Assembly (NCBI GenBank): GCA_018268935.1
Contig: JAFDVS010000028.1
Span: 1-64,000 of the forward strand
From: Acidobacteriota bacterium
Lineage (GTDB): Bacteria; Acidobacteriota; Terriglobia; Bryobacterales; Bryobacteraceae
Reading direction: 5' to 3'
Length of the DNA: 64,000 bases
Part shown: in pieces, positions 16,516 to 25,989 of the stretch
Position numbering within the stretch: position 1 is the stretch's first letter
How the letters are laid out: the number at the start of each line of letters is the position of its first letter
The notes under the pieces: model-generated
The model's input: the letters and a program-made list of their open reading frames with translations, nothing else
What the model was told of the DNA's origin: nothing
Databases searched by the model: none
Translations under genes and position numbers: made by a program

Positions 16516-18833
16516 TTGTCCGGGGTTCTCCTCATTTGAAATGGCACACTGTTCACAATCGCCAGCGCCAGCGCCGAGAAGCGGTATTCGTTCTTCGCCG
16601 TCTCGCGCCGGATCTGCCGCACCGCGGGCAGATCGAAATGCTGCAACCCGCGTCCGATCGCATAGGTCAGCATCTTCTCCGCGATGCACTCCACAAAGTC
16701 GTCTTGCCGTTCGAGCAGGATCTTCTTCAGATCGCCAGGCCCGCGTACAATGCTTCCATTCGGCATCGCGCCGGAGGCATCAATCTCCGCGCCGCCTTCC
16801 TGCGCCCGGAACTTGCCCACGGCATCGTAGTTCTCCAAAGAGAAGCCCAGCGGATCGAGCCGCGAATGGCACGAGGCGCAAGCCGCATTGGCCCGGTGCT
16901 TCTCGAGCGCAGCCCGCAAGCCCTTAGCCGAGAAGTCGGCCTTATCCTCTAACGTCGGCACATCCGGCGGAGGCGGCGGTGGCGGCGCGCCCAGCACGTT
17001 CTCCAGAATCCACTTCCCGCGCAGCACCGGCGAAGTGCGCGTCGGATACGAAGTCACCGTGAGGATCGCCCCTTGCGTGAGGATGCCGCCGCGGTTCGGA
17101 TCGTTCAGCGCCACGCGCCGGAAGTAACCACCGCGCACGCCGCTCAATCCGTAGTGCCGCGCCAGCCGGTCGTTGACGAACGTGTAGTCCGCGCTGAGGA
17201 AGTCCAGCACACTGCGGTCTTCGCGCACGATGTAGTCGAAGAACATCTCCGACTCCTTCTGCAGTGCGATCCGCAGCGGCTCATCGAACTCCTTATACTT
17301 ATCCGGGTCCGGCTTCCAGTCGCGCACGTTGCGCAGATGCAGCCACTGCCCGGCGAAGTTGTCCACCAGCGCCTTCGACTTCCCATCGGCCAGCATGCGC
17401 TTCACCTGTGCGGCCAGCGCCGGGCGCAGCTTGTTCTGCTCGGCCAGCTTCAATAGCTCTTCATCGGGAATGCTGCTCCACAGGAAGAAGGACAACCGCG
17501 ACGCCAGTTCCAGATCGCTCACCCGATGCGCGCTTCCCGGCGAGCTGCCCTTCGGGCTGTGCTCCAGCCGGTAGAGGAAGTTCGGCGAGACAAGCATTGC
17601 CCGCAATCCGAGTTCAATGCCTGCATCGAACGAGCCGCCATCCTTGCGTCCCGAAGCAAACAGTCTCATCAGCGGGTCGATGTCCGCCGCGGTGACTGGC
17701 CTGCGATACGCGCGCCGAGCCAGTGTGGAGAGGATCTTCCGCGCACAGGGCTCCTCGGCTTCGCCCTCTCCGGGACGGCACTGGAACACGCGCTTGCGGC
17801 TCTCCGTCTCGCCAGGGCCGGTCACTTGGAACGGGCCGCCCACTTGCAGGTACTCAATCGACACCGGAGTGAACTGCGGGGCAGGGAATCCGCGCCTTGC
17901 GCTGACCACGCCGCCTTCCATCCGCGCATACTCGTTGAGGAAACCGGCGCCCACTTCATGCATGCCGGCTGTGATCTTGAGCCGCACTTCCTGATTGCGC
18001 GTGTACTGCTTCTCCTCGGCGGTATCGATGTTGACTTCGATCAACTGGATGCGCTTCCCATCGAGCCGTATGTCGAGTTGCGGCGCAGGCACGTTTGGCG
18101 CAGGGTTCCCGCGCACGCGGACGAGGATCGAATACTCGGCATCCACCGGGAAGTAGCGGCGCACCAGAATGCCGCTGCGCACGTTCGGCGGCAATGCTTC
18201 CAGATCATTGTTCGTCTGCCCGCGCGGTACGTTGTAGCGCTCAATCGCCGGGCTTGCCTTCGCCGTGCCGATGGCCAGCCGCGTCACGCGCCGCGCCGTG
18301 GCCAGGTACTTCTCCATGTGCAGCGGGCTCACTGTGAGAACATCGCCGATGTTGTCGAAGCCATAGCCCGAATCATCGGCAGGCAGGCTCGATCCGTGAT
18401 CCAGATCGAGCGCGAATAGATCGCGGATCGCATTGGTGTACTCGGCGCGGTTCAGCCGGTGAATGGCAGGAGTGCCGGGATTCGGCTTCGCCAGCGCGTT
18501 CTTGTCCAGTTGCCCTTCCATCCAATGGACGAATCCGTTCATGGTGGCGGCGTCAGGCCGTGGTAATCCCACGGGAGGCATTTCGCCCGTCCGCACCTTG
18601 CGCAGGATCTTCTCCCACGACCGCGGATCGTTCGGCACCTGCCCCGCTTCCACCCCATTCAAGGAGAACGATCCGGACTTCAACCGGTCGTTATGGCAGC
18701 CGCTGCAGTTGCGCTTCAGTAACGTATCGGCGGACGAAGGCGTCACTACGGATTGGGCACACAACAGGGATGTAGCGGCTACAATGCCGGCAAGGGGCCG
18801 AAGCACAGAAAGATAGACGGAAAGCCCAGCCAC
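16512..18833 (-). CDS. Multi-domain cytochrome c protein (DUF1587/1592/1588/1585)
   Basis: A 773-residue exported protein. The best start is GTG 18833, which yields a signal peptide (LRPLAGIVAATSLLCAQS) and keeps clear of the divergent ankyrin gene; longer starts would overlap it. A single haem-c site CSGCH lies at about residues 43-47, then DUF1587 (HRLNRAEYTNAIRDLF), DUF1595/1592 (RRAYRRPV, ELASRLSFFLWSSIPDEELL), DUF1588 (GGILTQGAILTVTSYPTRTSPVLRG split over 17000-17100) and DUF1585 at the C-terminus. Function is unknown; coupling to DUF1552 suggests a periplasmic redox-linked degradation system. A Pro-rich stretch (APPPPPPPDVP) separates two domains. Confidence 0.88.
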   Translation of the reverse strand: MAGLSVYLSVLRPLAGIVAATSLLCAQSVVTPSSADTLLKRNCSGCHNDRLKSGSFSLNGVEAGQVPNDPRSWEKILRKVRTGEMPPVGLPRPDAATMNGFVHWMEGQLDKNALAKPNPGTPAIHRLNRAEYTNAIRDLFALDLDHGSSLPADDSGYGFDNIGDVLTVSPLHMEKYLATARRVTRLAIGTAKASPAIERYNVPRGQTNNDLEALPPNVRSGILVRRYFPVDAEYSILVRVRGNPAPNVPAPQLDIRLDGKRIQLIEVNIDTAEEKQYTRNQEVRLKITAGMHEVGAGFLNEYARMEGGVVSARRGFPAPQFTPVSIEYLQVGGPFQVTGPGETESRKRVFQCRPGEGEAEEPCARKILSTLARRAYRRPVTAADIDPLMRLFASGRKDGGSFDAGIELGLRAMLVSPNFLYRLEHSPKGSSPGSAHRVSDLELASRLSFFLWSSIPDEELLKLAEQNKLRPALAAQVKRMLADGKSKALVDNFAGQWLHLRNVRDWKPDPDKYKEFDEPLRIALQKESEMFFDYIVREDRSVLDFLSADYTFVNDRLARHYGLSGVRGGYFRRVALNDPNRGGILTQGAILTVTSYPTRTSPVLRGKWILENVLGAPPPPPPPDVPTLEDKADFSAKGLRAALEKHRANAACASCHSRLDPLGFSLENYDAVGKFRAQEGGAEIDASGAMPNGSIVRGPGDLKKILLERQDDFVECIAEKMLTYAIGRGLQHFDLPAVRQIRRETAKNEYRFSALALAIVNSVPFQMRRTPDK

Positions 18834-18856
18834 TGATGTTACTATATCATCCAGAT

Positions 18857-20125
18857 ATGTTGAGGATTGCTGCCGGATTATCGCTACTTGCAGGCATTCT
18901 TCCCGCATTCGACAGCAGCCTGTTGGAGGCGGTGCAGAGGCGCGATCAGAAGGCAGTTCTGGCGCTGATCGCCAAGGGCGCGGACGTGAATGCGAAACGC
19001 CTGGATGGCTCCGCTCCGCTCGCCTGGGCCGTCAATCGCGATGACGCGGAGATCGTCGCCGCGTTGCTGAAAGCCGGCGCCAATGTCAACGCCGCGGACG
19101 AGAATCGGGAGACCCCGCTCACGCTGGCCTCCTTCCTCGGCAACCTGCCTATCGCGCGCATGCTGATCGACGCCAAGGCGGATGTCAATGCGAAGCGCTG
19201 GACCGGCGAGACTCCGCTTCATGGCGCAGCGAGTACCGGCAATGTGGAACTGGCCAAGCTGCTGCTCGACCGTGGCGCGGAGGTCAATGCCAAAGAGTCA
19301 CGACTCGGTCAGACAGCGCTGATGTGGGCCGCTGCCGAAGGCCGTGCGGCGATGGTCAACCTGCTGTTGGAGCGTGGCGCGGATGCTTCGCTCACCTCGA
19401 AGAACGGATATAACGCCCTGCTCTTTGCCGCGCAGAAGGGCGATGCCGAAAGTGCGAAAGCACTGATCGCCGCTAAGGCCGATCCGAAGTACAAGAGCAC
19501 AGATGGCAGTAGCGCATTCCTTGTGGCCTTGAGCCGCGGGCACGAAGCGTTCACTCGCCTCATGCTCGACAATGGCGCGGATGTCAATGCCCGCGACAAG
19601 TCCGGTTCTACGCCACTGCATGTGGCCGTGCAGCAAGGCAAGATGGAACTCGTGCGCGATCTCATCGGCCGTGGCGCGGATGTGCATGCCAAGACCAACC
19701 GCATTCCCGGACCGCCGAGTCCTTTCCGCGGCAGCGGCGCGATGACCGCGTTCCTCATGGCCGCGCAGGCGGGCAACATCGAGATGATGAACGAACTGAT
19801 CAAGCTCGGCGCGAACCCGATGGATAAGACTCCCGAAGGCAGCAGCGGTTTGATGATGGCCACCATCAGCCGCAAGATCGACGCCGTGAAGCGCATGATG
19901 GAACTCGGCGCCGATGCCAATGAGAAGTCCACCGACGGGCGCACGCCGCTGCAGGTGGCGATTCGCTTTGGCGCCAACGACATCGTGCAACTGCTGGTGG
20001 ACAAGGGCGCCGACCTTATGCTGAAAGATCGCTTCGGCCGCACACCGCTCGAAGCGGCTGAGTTTGAAGCTCCGCAGCCTACGATTGAGCTGATGCGCAA
20101 GATCACCGCGCAGAAGAAGCCTTAG
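18857..20125 (+). CDS. Exported ankyrin-repeat protein
   Basis: A 422-residue protein from ATG 18857; an ATG at 18836 would place seven extra residues before the signal peptide. The leader MLRIAAGLSLLAGILPAF is followed by about eleven ankyrin repeats from residue ~20 to the end (units like DGSAPLAWAVNRDDAEIVAALLKAGANVNA). One repeat has an insertion (NRIPGPPSPFRGSGAM). It is probably a periplasmic or secreted protein-binding scaffold. Its start is only 23 bp from the divergent cytochrome gene start, so promoters must overlap coding sequence. Confidence 0.88.
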   Translation: MLRIAAGLSLLAGILPAFDSSLLEAVQRRDQKAVLALIAKGADVNAKRLDGSAPLAWAVNRDDAEIVAALLKAGANVNAADENRETPLTLASFLGNLPIARMLIDAKADVNAKRWTGETPLHGAASTGNVELAKLLLDRGAEVNAKESRLGQTALMWAAAEGRAAMVNLLLERGADASLTSKNGYNALLFAAQKGDAESAKALIAAKADPKYKSTDGSSAFLVALSRGHEAFTRLMLDNGADVNARDKSGSTPLHVAVQQGKMELVRDLIGRGADVHAKTNRIPGPPSPFRGSGAMTAFLMAAQAGNIEMMNELIKLGANPMDKTPEGSSGLMMATISRKIDAVKRMMELGADANEKSTDGRTPLQVAIRFGANDIVQLLVDKGADLMLKDRFGRTPLEAAEFEAPQPTIELMRKITAQKKP

Positions 20126-20147
20126 AACCTCGTGATAGATTGGTGCT

Positions 20148-21212
20148 ATGCGGCGTCGTGCCTTCCTCAGTTTGCCTCTTGCTCGCGCGGCCTTCGCCGC
20201 AGGCAAAGGCCAGACGCTGCCGATCGAGGGCGTGCGCTATGCCGATCCGGCCACCGAGTTCCCTGTTGAGCGCTTGACCGATCCCAAGTTCTCCAGCTAC
20301 TGGTCGAATCCCTATGCCCGCTCGATTGCGAAGAAGGGCGTCTTCTTCCTCTTCTCCTCCGATCGCGGTGAAGGCTTGCAGGCCTATCGTTACGAGTTGC
20401 GCAACGGCGAGATCAAGCAACTGACCGAAGCGAAAGCGCTGCGTTCGGAGACGCTGAACATCCTGCCCGACGACCGCACGTTTGCCTATGTGGACGGGCG
20501 GAGTGTGTATCTGGCGAGCTTCTCCGGACTGCGCGAGCGCGAGGTGTACCAGATCCCCGAAGGCTGGGAAATGGGCGATGGCTTTTCGGTTTCGGGTGAT
20601 GGCATCTACTCGGTGCTGGTAGAGAAGCAGGGCAGCAAAACCCGCTTGCGGCTCATCGGCATGTTGAAGGGCAACGCCACCACGCTGGTGGAGCACGACG
20701 GTGTGCTTGCTCATCCGCAAACTCGCCCGCGCCGCGCCAGCGTTCTCTATCAGCGCGATGACCAACTGTGTCTGGTCAACTACGACGGGCAGAACAACAT
20801 CCAACTGGCGAAGATTGCGCCGAGCCCAGGAGCAGCCATCTGGTCACCTGACGGGCGCACGGTGCAGTATCTCGATCCGAAGGCTTCGATGCGCGAGGTG
20901 ACTCCCGACACACGGCAGGACAAGCTGATTACGGCCACGAGCCAGTTCGGCAACATGTCGCGCAACGTCGATGGGTCTGTGTTCGTTGCCGCCAGTAAGA
21001 GCAAGGCGCAGCCCTACGTGTTGTTGATGGTGCGTGCCGTGAAGCGGGAACTCGCCGTGTGTGAGCACCGCGCCTCCGAGCCGGCGAAGGTGACCCCTGT
21101 GTTCTCGCCCACCAGCCAACGCATCTACTTCCAGAGTGACCGCGACGGCAAGCCGGCCATCTACTCCATCGTGGTGGATAAGTTCATCGAAAAGACCGAA
21201 TCGGAATCATAG
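20148..21212 (+). CDS. Exported beta-propeller protein, oligogalacturonate-lyase-like
   Basis: A 354-residue protein with a Tat-like leader (MRRRAFLSLPLARAAFAAG). Repeated WD40/PD40-type blades are visible (FFLFSSDRGEGLQAYRYEL, AAIWSPDGRTVQYL, TPVFSPTSQRIYFQSDRDG). The segment FPVERLTDPKFSSYWSNP near the N-terminus resembles the start of PL22 oligogalacturonate lyases and related TolB-like propellers. Catalytic residues of PL22 were not confirmed, so the enzymatic role is tentative. It follows the ankyrin gene by 22 bp on the same strand. Confidence 0.65.
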   Translation: MRRRAFLSLPLARAAFAAGKGQTLPIEGVRYADPATEFPVERLTDPKFSSYWSNPYARSIAKKGVFFLFSSDRGEGLQAYRYELRNGEIKQLTEAKALRSETLNILPDDRTFAYVDGRSVYLASFSGLREREVYQIPEGWEMGDGFSVSGDGIYSVLVEKQGSKTRLRLIGMLKGNATTLVEHDGVLAHPQTRPRRASVLYQRDDQLCLVNYDGQNNIQLAKIAPSPGAAIWSPDGRTVQYLDPKASMREVTPDTRQDKLITATSQFGNMSRNVDGSVFVAASKSKAQPYVLLMVRAVKRELAVCEHRASEPAKVTPVFSPTSQRIYFQSDRDGKPAIYSIVVDKFIEKTESES

Positions 21213-21255
21213 GCCCATAGCACGGCGCGCGGAGCTGTGATATATCTCCTCTGCG

Positions 21256-24200
21256 ATGCGAACTGTGATCTCTGTTTTCCTGTTGTCCACTGCGATGCTG
21301 GCGCAATCCGACCGCGGGGTTATCTCCGGCTCGGTGGCGGATACGAGTGCCGCGGCAGTTCCCAATGCCCGAGTGGTGGCTGTCCACGCCGCTACGAACG
21401 TGGAGTATCCCACGGTCACTACCGCCACGGGCGACTTCTCCATCCCGGCGCTGCCTGCCGGTGTGTACCGGCTGCGGGTGAATCAGGACGGATTCAAGAC
21501 CTCGGTGCGCGATCAGATCCAACTGGCCGCGGGCGGCGAAGTTCGTGTGAACGTCACTCTCGAGGTGGGGTCACTCACCGAGTCCGTACAGGTGAGTTCC
21601 ACGATGGAGCAATTGCAGACCGCCAACGCGCGTGTTACCTCGCAGGTGGCCAACAAGATGGTGGATGAGTTGCCGTTGGTAGTGGGCGGGGCGATGCGCA
21701 ATGCCATCGATCTGGCGATGATCACCCCCGAGTCGCGGAACGACGGCGGTACGGGAGTCGCGGATGACAACTCCTTCGCGCTCGGCGGAGGACAAGTGGC
21801 TGCATTCGGCATTACGCTTGACGGGGTGTCGGCGAATATCGCACGGTTCAGTTCCGTGAGCCTGGTGGCGGTGAACACGCCGTCGCTCGATGCCATTACC
21901 GAATTCAACGTCGAGACGAATGGCTTCAAAGCGGAATACGGACGCGCGTCGGGCGGAGTGATGACGTTCACTTCGAAGTCCGGCACCAACGAACTGCATG
22001 GCACAGCCTATGAGTTCATCCGCAATGATGCTTTGGATGCGCGGCGGTTCTTCGAAGCGAAGAAGGGCGCCTACAAGCAGCACGACTTCGGCTGGAGCGT
22101 GGGCGGCCCGATATGGCTGCCGAAGCTCTACGATGGGCGCAACAAGAGCTTCTTCTTTCTCGCCGGCGAATGGTTCCGCAACCGCGTCGGCGCGGCCAGC
22201 GAGTTCTTCAGTGTCCCGACGTCGGAGATGTACCAGGGCGACTTCCGGAACTGGGTGGACGATGCAGGGCGCAGGCTGACCATTTACGATCCTTCCACCA
22301 CGCGGGCCAATCCGAGTGGAACGGGCTTCGTGCGCGATGCATTCCCGAACAACACCGTGCCGCAGGCACGCTTCGCCAACTTCGCACGCGCGGTGCTGAA
22401 GGAGGTGGGCGCCATCGCCATGCCGAACGCCGGAGCTGCGCCTGGCACCAGTGGCTATGTACGGAACAACTACATCAACACGAACGGAACGCGCGTTGAA
22501 CCGTGGAACAAGTTCAGCATGAAGCTCGATCACAACATCGGGCAAAGCGATAAGATCGGGTTCCTGTTCAACCGCGGGCTGCACAACATCGAGCCGGGCC
22601 CGACCGGATTTCCCGGGCTGCCAGGCCTGTTGAACACAACGAGCTTTGAGACCTATTACGGCGATGTCTACCGCGCGACCTATTCGAAAGTGGTACGCCC
22701 GAACATCGTGAACTCGATGTTCGCCGGATGGAACACGCTGCAGTCGGACAAGTACAACATGAATGCGACGGGCGGTTGGAAGGCTCGTGGCGTGTGCCTG
22801 GTGAACGCCTGGGATTGCGACCGGAACTTCGTGCAGGTGCAGTTTTCCGATCACGCCGCCTGGGGCGGATCGGCGGGCGATGGCGCGGGCAACAAGGTGT
22901 TCTCGTTTGGCGACGATCTGACGGTGACGCACGGCAAGCACACCTTCAAGTTCGGTTACCTGTGGGAACGGCTCGACTTCAATGGCTTCGGGCGGCAGAC
23001 CATTGCGGGGCAGATTCGCGGCGACCGGCGCAGTACGAGCATTCCGGGTAACAACAATCTGGCACAAGGCGGAGGCAATGGCTTCGCCTCGTTCCTTCTG
23101 GGCGAATCGTTCTCCGGCGGGACGGAAGACGACAGGTTGGTGGAACAACGCTTCCGCAGCCACTCCTTCTATGTGCAGGACGATTGGAAGGTGAGCGCAA
23201 AGCTGACGGTGAATCTCGGAGTGAGGTACGAGTTCACGCAGCCGCCGCTGGAGGCGAAGGACAAGTGGAGCGAGTTTGATCCGCTGCTGCCGAATCCGGG
23301 AGCGGATGGATACCCGGGCGCGCTGCGCTTCGCGGGCTTCGGACCTGGGCGTGAGAACAGCCGCATCATTACGCCGGGCTGGTATGGAGGCATTGGGCCG
23401 CGCCTTGGGTTGGCGTATGCGCTGAACGATCGTACGGTAATTCGCGCCGGCGCCGCGCGCAGCTTCGGTGTGGTGAAAGCGGTGACTGGCAGCACGCACT
23501 TCGATGGTTCCGTGCTGGTGTTCCGGCCGACTTCCACCGATAACGGCATCACGTCATCATTCCACGTGGATAAGGGCTTGCCCGCCTACAACAAGCCGCC
23601 GAGCACAGACCCGGCGTTCTCGAACGGCAACACGGTGGCCTATTGGAACGGCGAAGGATCGCGGTTGCCGGAGAGCTACGACTGGACGTTCTCCATCCAG
23701 CGGCAGATGAGCGCTGGGACGGTGTTCGAGGCTTCTTACAATGCGACGATGGGCGCGCATTTGGTAGCTGGGCTGCTGGCCTACAACCAACTGCCGTTTT
23801 CCGCCTTCGAGCGCTACGGACCAACTGTGTTGCAGAGCAACGTGACATCGGCGGCGGCGCGCAACGCGGGGATTCGCTTGCCTTATGCCAGTTTTCAAGG
23901 CAGCGTGGCGCAGGCGCTGCGTCCGTTTCCACAGTATCTGAACATCGACACTCGGGCGGGCAATGGGGACAAGAGCGGGCATTCCACCTATCATGCCCTT
24001 GTGCTGAAGTTCGACCGGCGCTTCAGCCATGGTTTCACGGCGCAGGGATCGTATGCGTTGTCGAAGCTGATCACGGACTCCGATAGCTACAACGCGGACA
24101 ATTCGGCGCTGGATCATTTCAACCGCGGGCTGGAGAAGTCGATCGGGCAATACGACCAGACGCACAACCTGAAGATGAGCTACGTGTGGGAGTTGCCGTT

Positions 24201-24714
24201 CGGGAAGAACAAGCGGTTTCTCAATCGCGGCATTGGCGCGTGGGTGCTGGGCGACTGGCGCGCATCGGCGATTCACATGGTGCAGAGCGGGACTCCGATC
24301 GATCTCTCAAACAACAACGTGTACAACGTCTTCAACGGCCGCAATCCGATTTGGGTGAACTCCTATGAGGGGTGGAACACGAATCTGGAGAATCCGAACT
24401 GGCTCGGCTCGGACCGTTTCTTTGCGCCGCGCACGGTGTTTGGCGATCAGCCGAAGGACCGGCTGGGGAATGCGACGCGGCACAATCCGAAGTCGCGGAC
24501 GTTCCCGAACCTGGTGCACAACGTGTCGCTGGCGAAGTCGTTCCGGGCCGGTGAGCGAGTGCGCGTGGATCTGCGCGGCGAAGCGTTCAACTTGGCGAAT
24601 TCCCCGCGCTTTGCCACGGGGAGCCGTAACCTGGACGATCCGAATTTCGGGGTGGTGCGCAGCCATGTGAACGAGCCGCGGAGAATGCAGTTTGCCTTGA
24701 AGCTGTATTTTTGA
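21256..24714 (+). CDS. TonB-dependent receptor, Oar-like, with carboxypeptidase-regulatory domain
   Basis: A 1152-residue outer-membrane protein. After a signal peptide (MRTVISVFLLSTAMLAQ) comes a carboxypeptidase-regulatory-like domain (GVISGSVADTSAAAVPNARV ... AGVYRLRVNQDGF), a plug region (SFALGGGQVAAFGITLDGV; VETNGFKAEYGRASGGV) and a large 22-strand-type barrel ending in an aromatic residue (ALKLYF), the usual BAM signal. This architecture is the expanded acidobacterial Oar/CarboxypepD_reg group, thought to import glycans or other large ligands with TonB energy. The ligand cannot be read from the sequence. It stands 43 bp downstream of the propeller gene and may be co-transcribed. Confidence 0.92.
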   Translation: MRTVISVFLLSTAMLAQSDRGVISGSVADTSAAAVPNARVVAVHAATNVEYPTVTTATGDFSIPALPAGVYRLRVNQDGFKTSVRDQIQLAAGGEVRVNVTLEVGSLTESVQVSSTMEQLQTANARVTSQVANKMVDELPLVVGGAMRNAIDLAMITPESRNDGGTGVADDNSFALGGGQVAAFGITLDGVSANIARFSSVSLVAVNTPSLDAITEFNVETNGFKAEYGRASGGVMTFTSKSGTNELHGTAYEFIRNDALDARRFFEAKKGAYKQHDFGWSVGGPIWLPKLYDGRNKSFFFLAGEWFRNRVGAASEFFSVPTSEMYQGDFRNWVDDAGRRLTIYDPSTTRANPSGTGFVRDAFPNNTVPQARFANFARAVLKEVGAIAMPNAGAAPGTSGYVRNNYINTNGTRVEPWNKFSMKLDHNIGQSDKIGFLFNRGLHNIEPGPTGFPGLPGLLNTTSFETYYGDVYRATYSKVVRPNIVNSMFAGWNTLQSDKYNMNATGGWKARGVCLVNAWDCDRNFVQVQFSDHAAWGGSAGDGAGNKVFSFGDDLTVTHGKHTFKFGYLWERLDFNGFGRQTIAGQIRGDRRSTSIPGNNNLAQGGGNGFASFLLGESFSGGTEDDRLVEQRFRSHSFYVQDDWKVSAKLTVNLGVRYEFTQPPLEAKDKWSEFDPLLPNPGADGYPGALRFAGFGPGRENSRIITPGWYGGIGPRLGLAYALNDRTVIRAGAARSFGVVKAVTGSTHFDGSVLVFRPTSTDNGITSSFHVDKGLPAYNKPPSTDPAFSNGNTVAYWNGEGSRLPESYDWTFSIQRQMSAGTVFEASYNATMGAHLVAGLLAYNQLPFSAFERYGPTVLQSNVTSAAARNAGIRLPYASFQGSVAQALRPFPQYLNIDTRAGNGDKSGHSTYHALVLKFDRRFSHGFTAQGSYALSKLITDSDSYNADNSALDHFNRGLEKSIGQYDQTHNLKMSYVWELPFGKNKRFLNRGIGAWVLGDWRASAIHMVQSGTPIDLSNNNVYNVFNGRNPIWVNSYEGWNTNLENPNWLGSDRFFAPRTVFGDQPKDRLGNATRHNPKSRTFPNLVHNVSLAKSFRAGERVRVDLRGEAFNLANSPRFATGSRNLDDPNFGVVRSHVNEPRRMQFALKLYF

Positions 24715-24723
24715 GTCTCTTGA

Positions 24724-25887
24724 TCAGGCCCCGGCGGCCCGTGCCTTGGTGAGTTTAGAGCGCGCGTCGGTGAGCGAGAGCACCTGGACTTTATCGTGGA
24801 CCCAATAGTATTTGCGGCCCGGATAGACGACGTAGAGCAGGTCGAGATCCAGGTCTTGCAGAGCGATCTTCATCGACTTGGTGAGTTCGGGGGCGTCGTT
24901 GAGCTTCACTTCGACGCCATAGCGTTTGCCGCCGAGTTGCAGCAGCAGATCGAGTTCGGCGCCCGATTGCGTGCCCCAGAAATAGGCGTGGCGCGCGTCG
25001 GTGGCGCGGATCAGTTCTTCAATCACGAAGCCTTCCCAGGATGCGCCGATCTTCGGGTGCCCTTCGAGCATTCGCATGGACGGGATTTCGAGGAGCGCGT
25101 GCAGCAGGCCGGGGTCGCGCACGTAGACCTTCGGGCTCTTCACCTGGCGCTTGCCGAGGTTTTCAAACCAGGGTTGCAACTGGCGCACGACCAGGGCCGA
25201 GGTAAGCAGATCGAGATAGCGTTGCACGGTGGTGTGCGATTGCCCGAGGCTGCGGCCGACCTCGGAAGCGTTCCATGTCTGGCCGTGGTAATGAGCGAGC
25301 ATGCTCCAGAAGCGGCGCAGGAGCGGTGCGGCAATCTGTACGCCGAATTCACGGATATCGCGTTCGAGGAATGTGGCAATGAAGTTGTTGAGCCAGTCGC
25401 GGCCCACGTCTTCGGTGCGCGCGAGATAAGAGCGGGGGAACCCGCCGCGCCACCAGAGGCGGTTGAGATTGCGATCGCCGGCTTCGATCATGTCGAAACC
25501 GCTCATTTCAATGTGGGCAATGCGTCCGGCGAGGCTTTCCGAGGATTGGCGCAGCAGGTCGGGCGAGGCGCTGCCGAGGACGAGAAAGCGCGCGGGCAGC
25601 GGATGGCGGTCCGCGAGGACGCGAAGGATGGGAAAGAGTTCGGGGCTGCGTTGGATCTCATCGATGACAATGAGGCCGCGGACATGCGAGAGGGCGCGCA
25701 TGGGATCGGAGAGGCGTCGCATGCTGACGGGATCTTCGAGATCGAAGTATTCGGCGCGGTGGCGGCGGGCGAAGTCGCGGGCGATGGTGGTTTTGCCGCA
25801 CTGGCGGGGACCCAGAAGGGCGGTGACGGGGTAGTCGCGGAGGCTCATGGCCACGCGGTGGATGAGTTCAGGTCGCCCGACGTCCAT
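24724..25887 (-). CDS. AAA_14/DUF4143 P-loop ATPase
   Basis: A 387-residue protein from ATG 25887. It has Walker A GPRQCGKTT at residues 26-34, Walker B-type GLIVIDEIQRS, sensor segment FLVLGSASPDLL, then a winged-helix part and the C-terminal DUF4143 domain, which ends with a PD-(D/E)XK-like sequence GAELDLLLQLGGKRYGVEVK. Such proteins are common, often horizontally exchanged, and have no agreed function; DNA- or toxin-related roles have been proposed. Its 5' flank holds a 47-bp-spaced direct repeat (25900-25986). Confidence 0.88.
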   Translation of the reverse strand: MDVGRPELIHRVAMSLRDYPVTALLGPRQCGKTTIARDFARRHRAEYFDLEDPVSMRRLSDPMRALSHVRGLIVIDEIQRSPELFPILRVLADRHPLPARFLVLGSASPDLLRQSSESLAGRIAHIEMSGFDMIEAGDRNLNRLWWRGGFPRSYLARTEDVGRDWLNNFIATFLERDIREFGVQIAAPLLRRFWSMLAHYHGQTWNASEVGRSLGQSHTTVQRYLDLLTSALVVRQLQPWFENLGKRQVKSPKVYVRDPGLLHALLEIPSMRMLEGHPKIGASWEGFVIEELIRATDARHAYFWGTQSGAELDLLLQLGGKRYGVEVKLNDAPELTKSMKIALQDLDLDLLYVVYPGRKYYWVHDKVQVLSLTDARSKLTKARAAGA

Positions 25888-25899
25888 GGGAGGTCTCTG

Positions 25900-25986
25900 C
25901 TTGTATTTTGAGCGAAGGGTGTGCAAAATGCAAGGATGATATGCTCCTTGTAAATTGAACGAGGGATGTGCAATTTGCAAGGATGT
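25900..25986. promoter_or_regulatory. Direct repeat pair between divergent genes
   Basis: Two copies of an approximately 40-bp sequence, 25900-25939 and 25947-25986, each starting CTTGTA, continuing TTGAxCGAxGG and ending TGCAAGGATG, with centres 47 bp apart. They fill the gap between the DUF4143 gene (-) and the permease gene (+). Position and spacing fit an operator pair for autoregulation, but this is inference. Confidence 0.5.
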
Positions 25987-25989
25987 CGG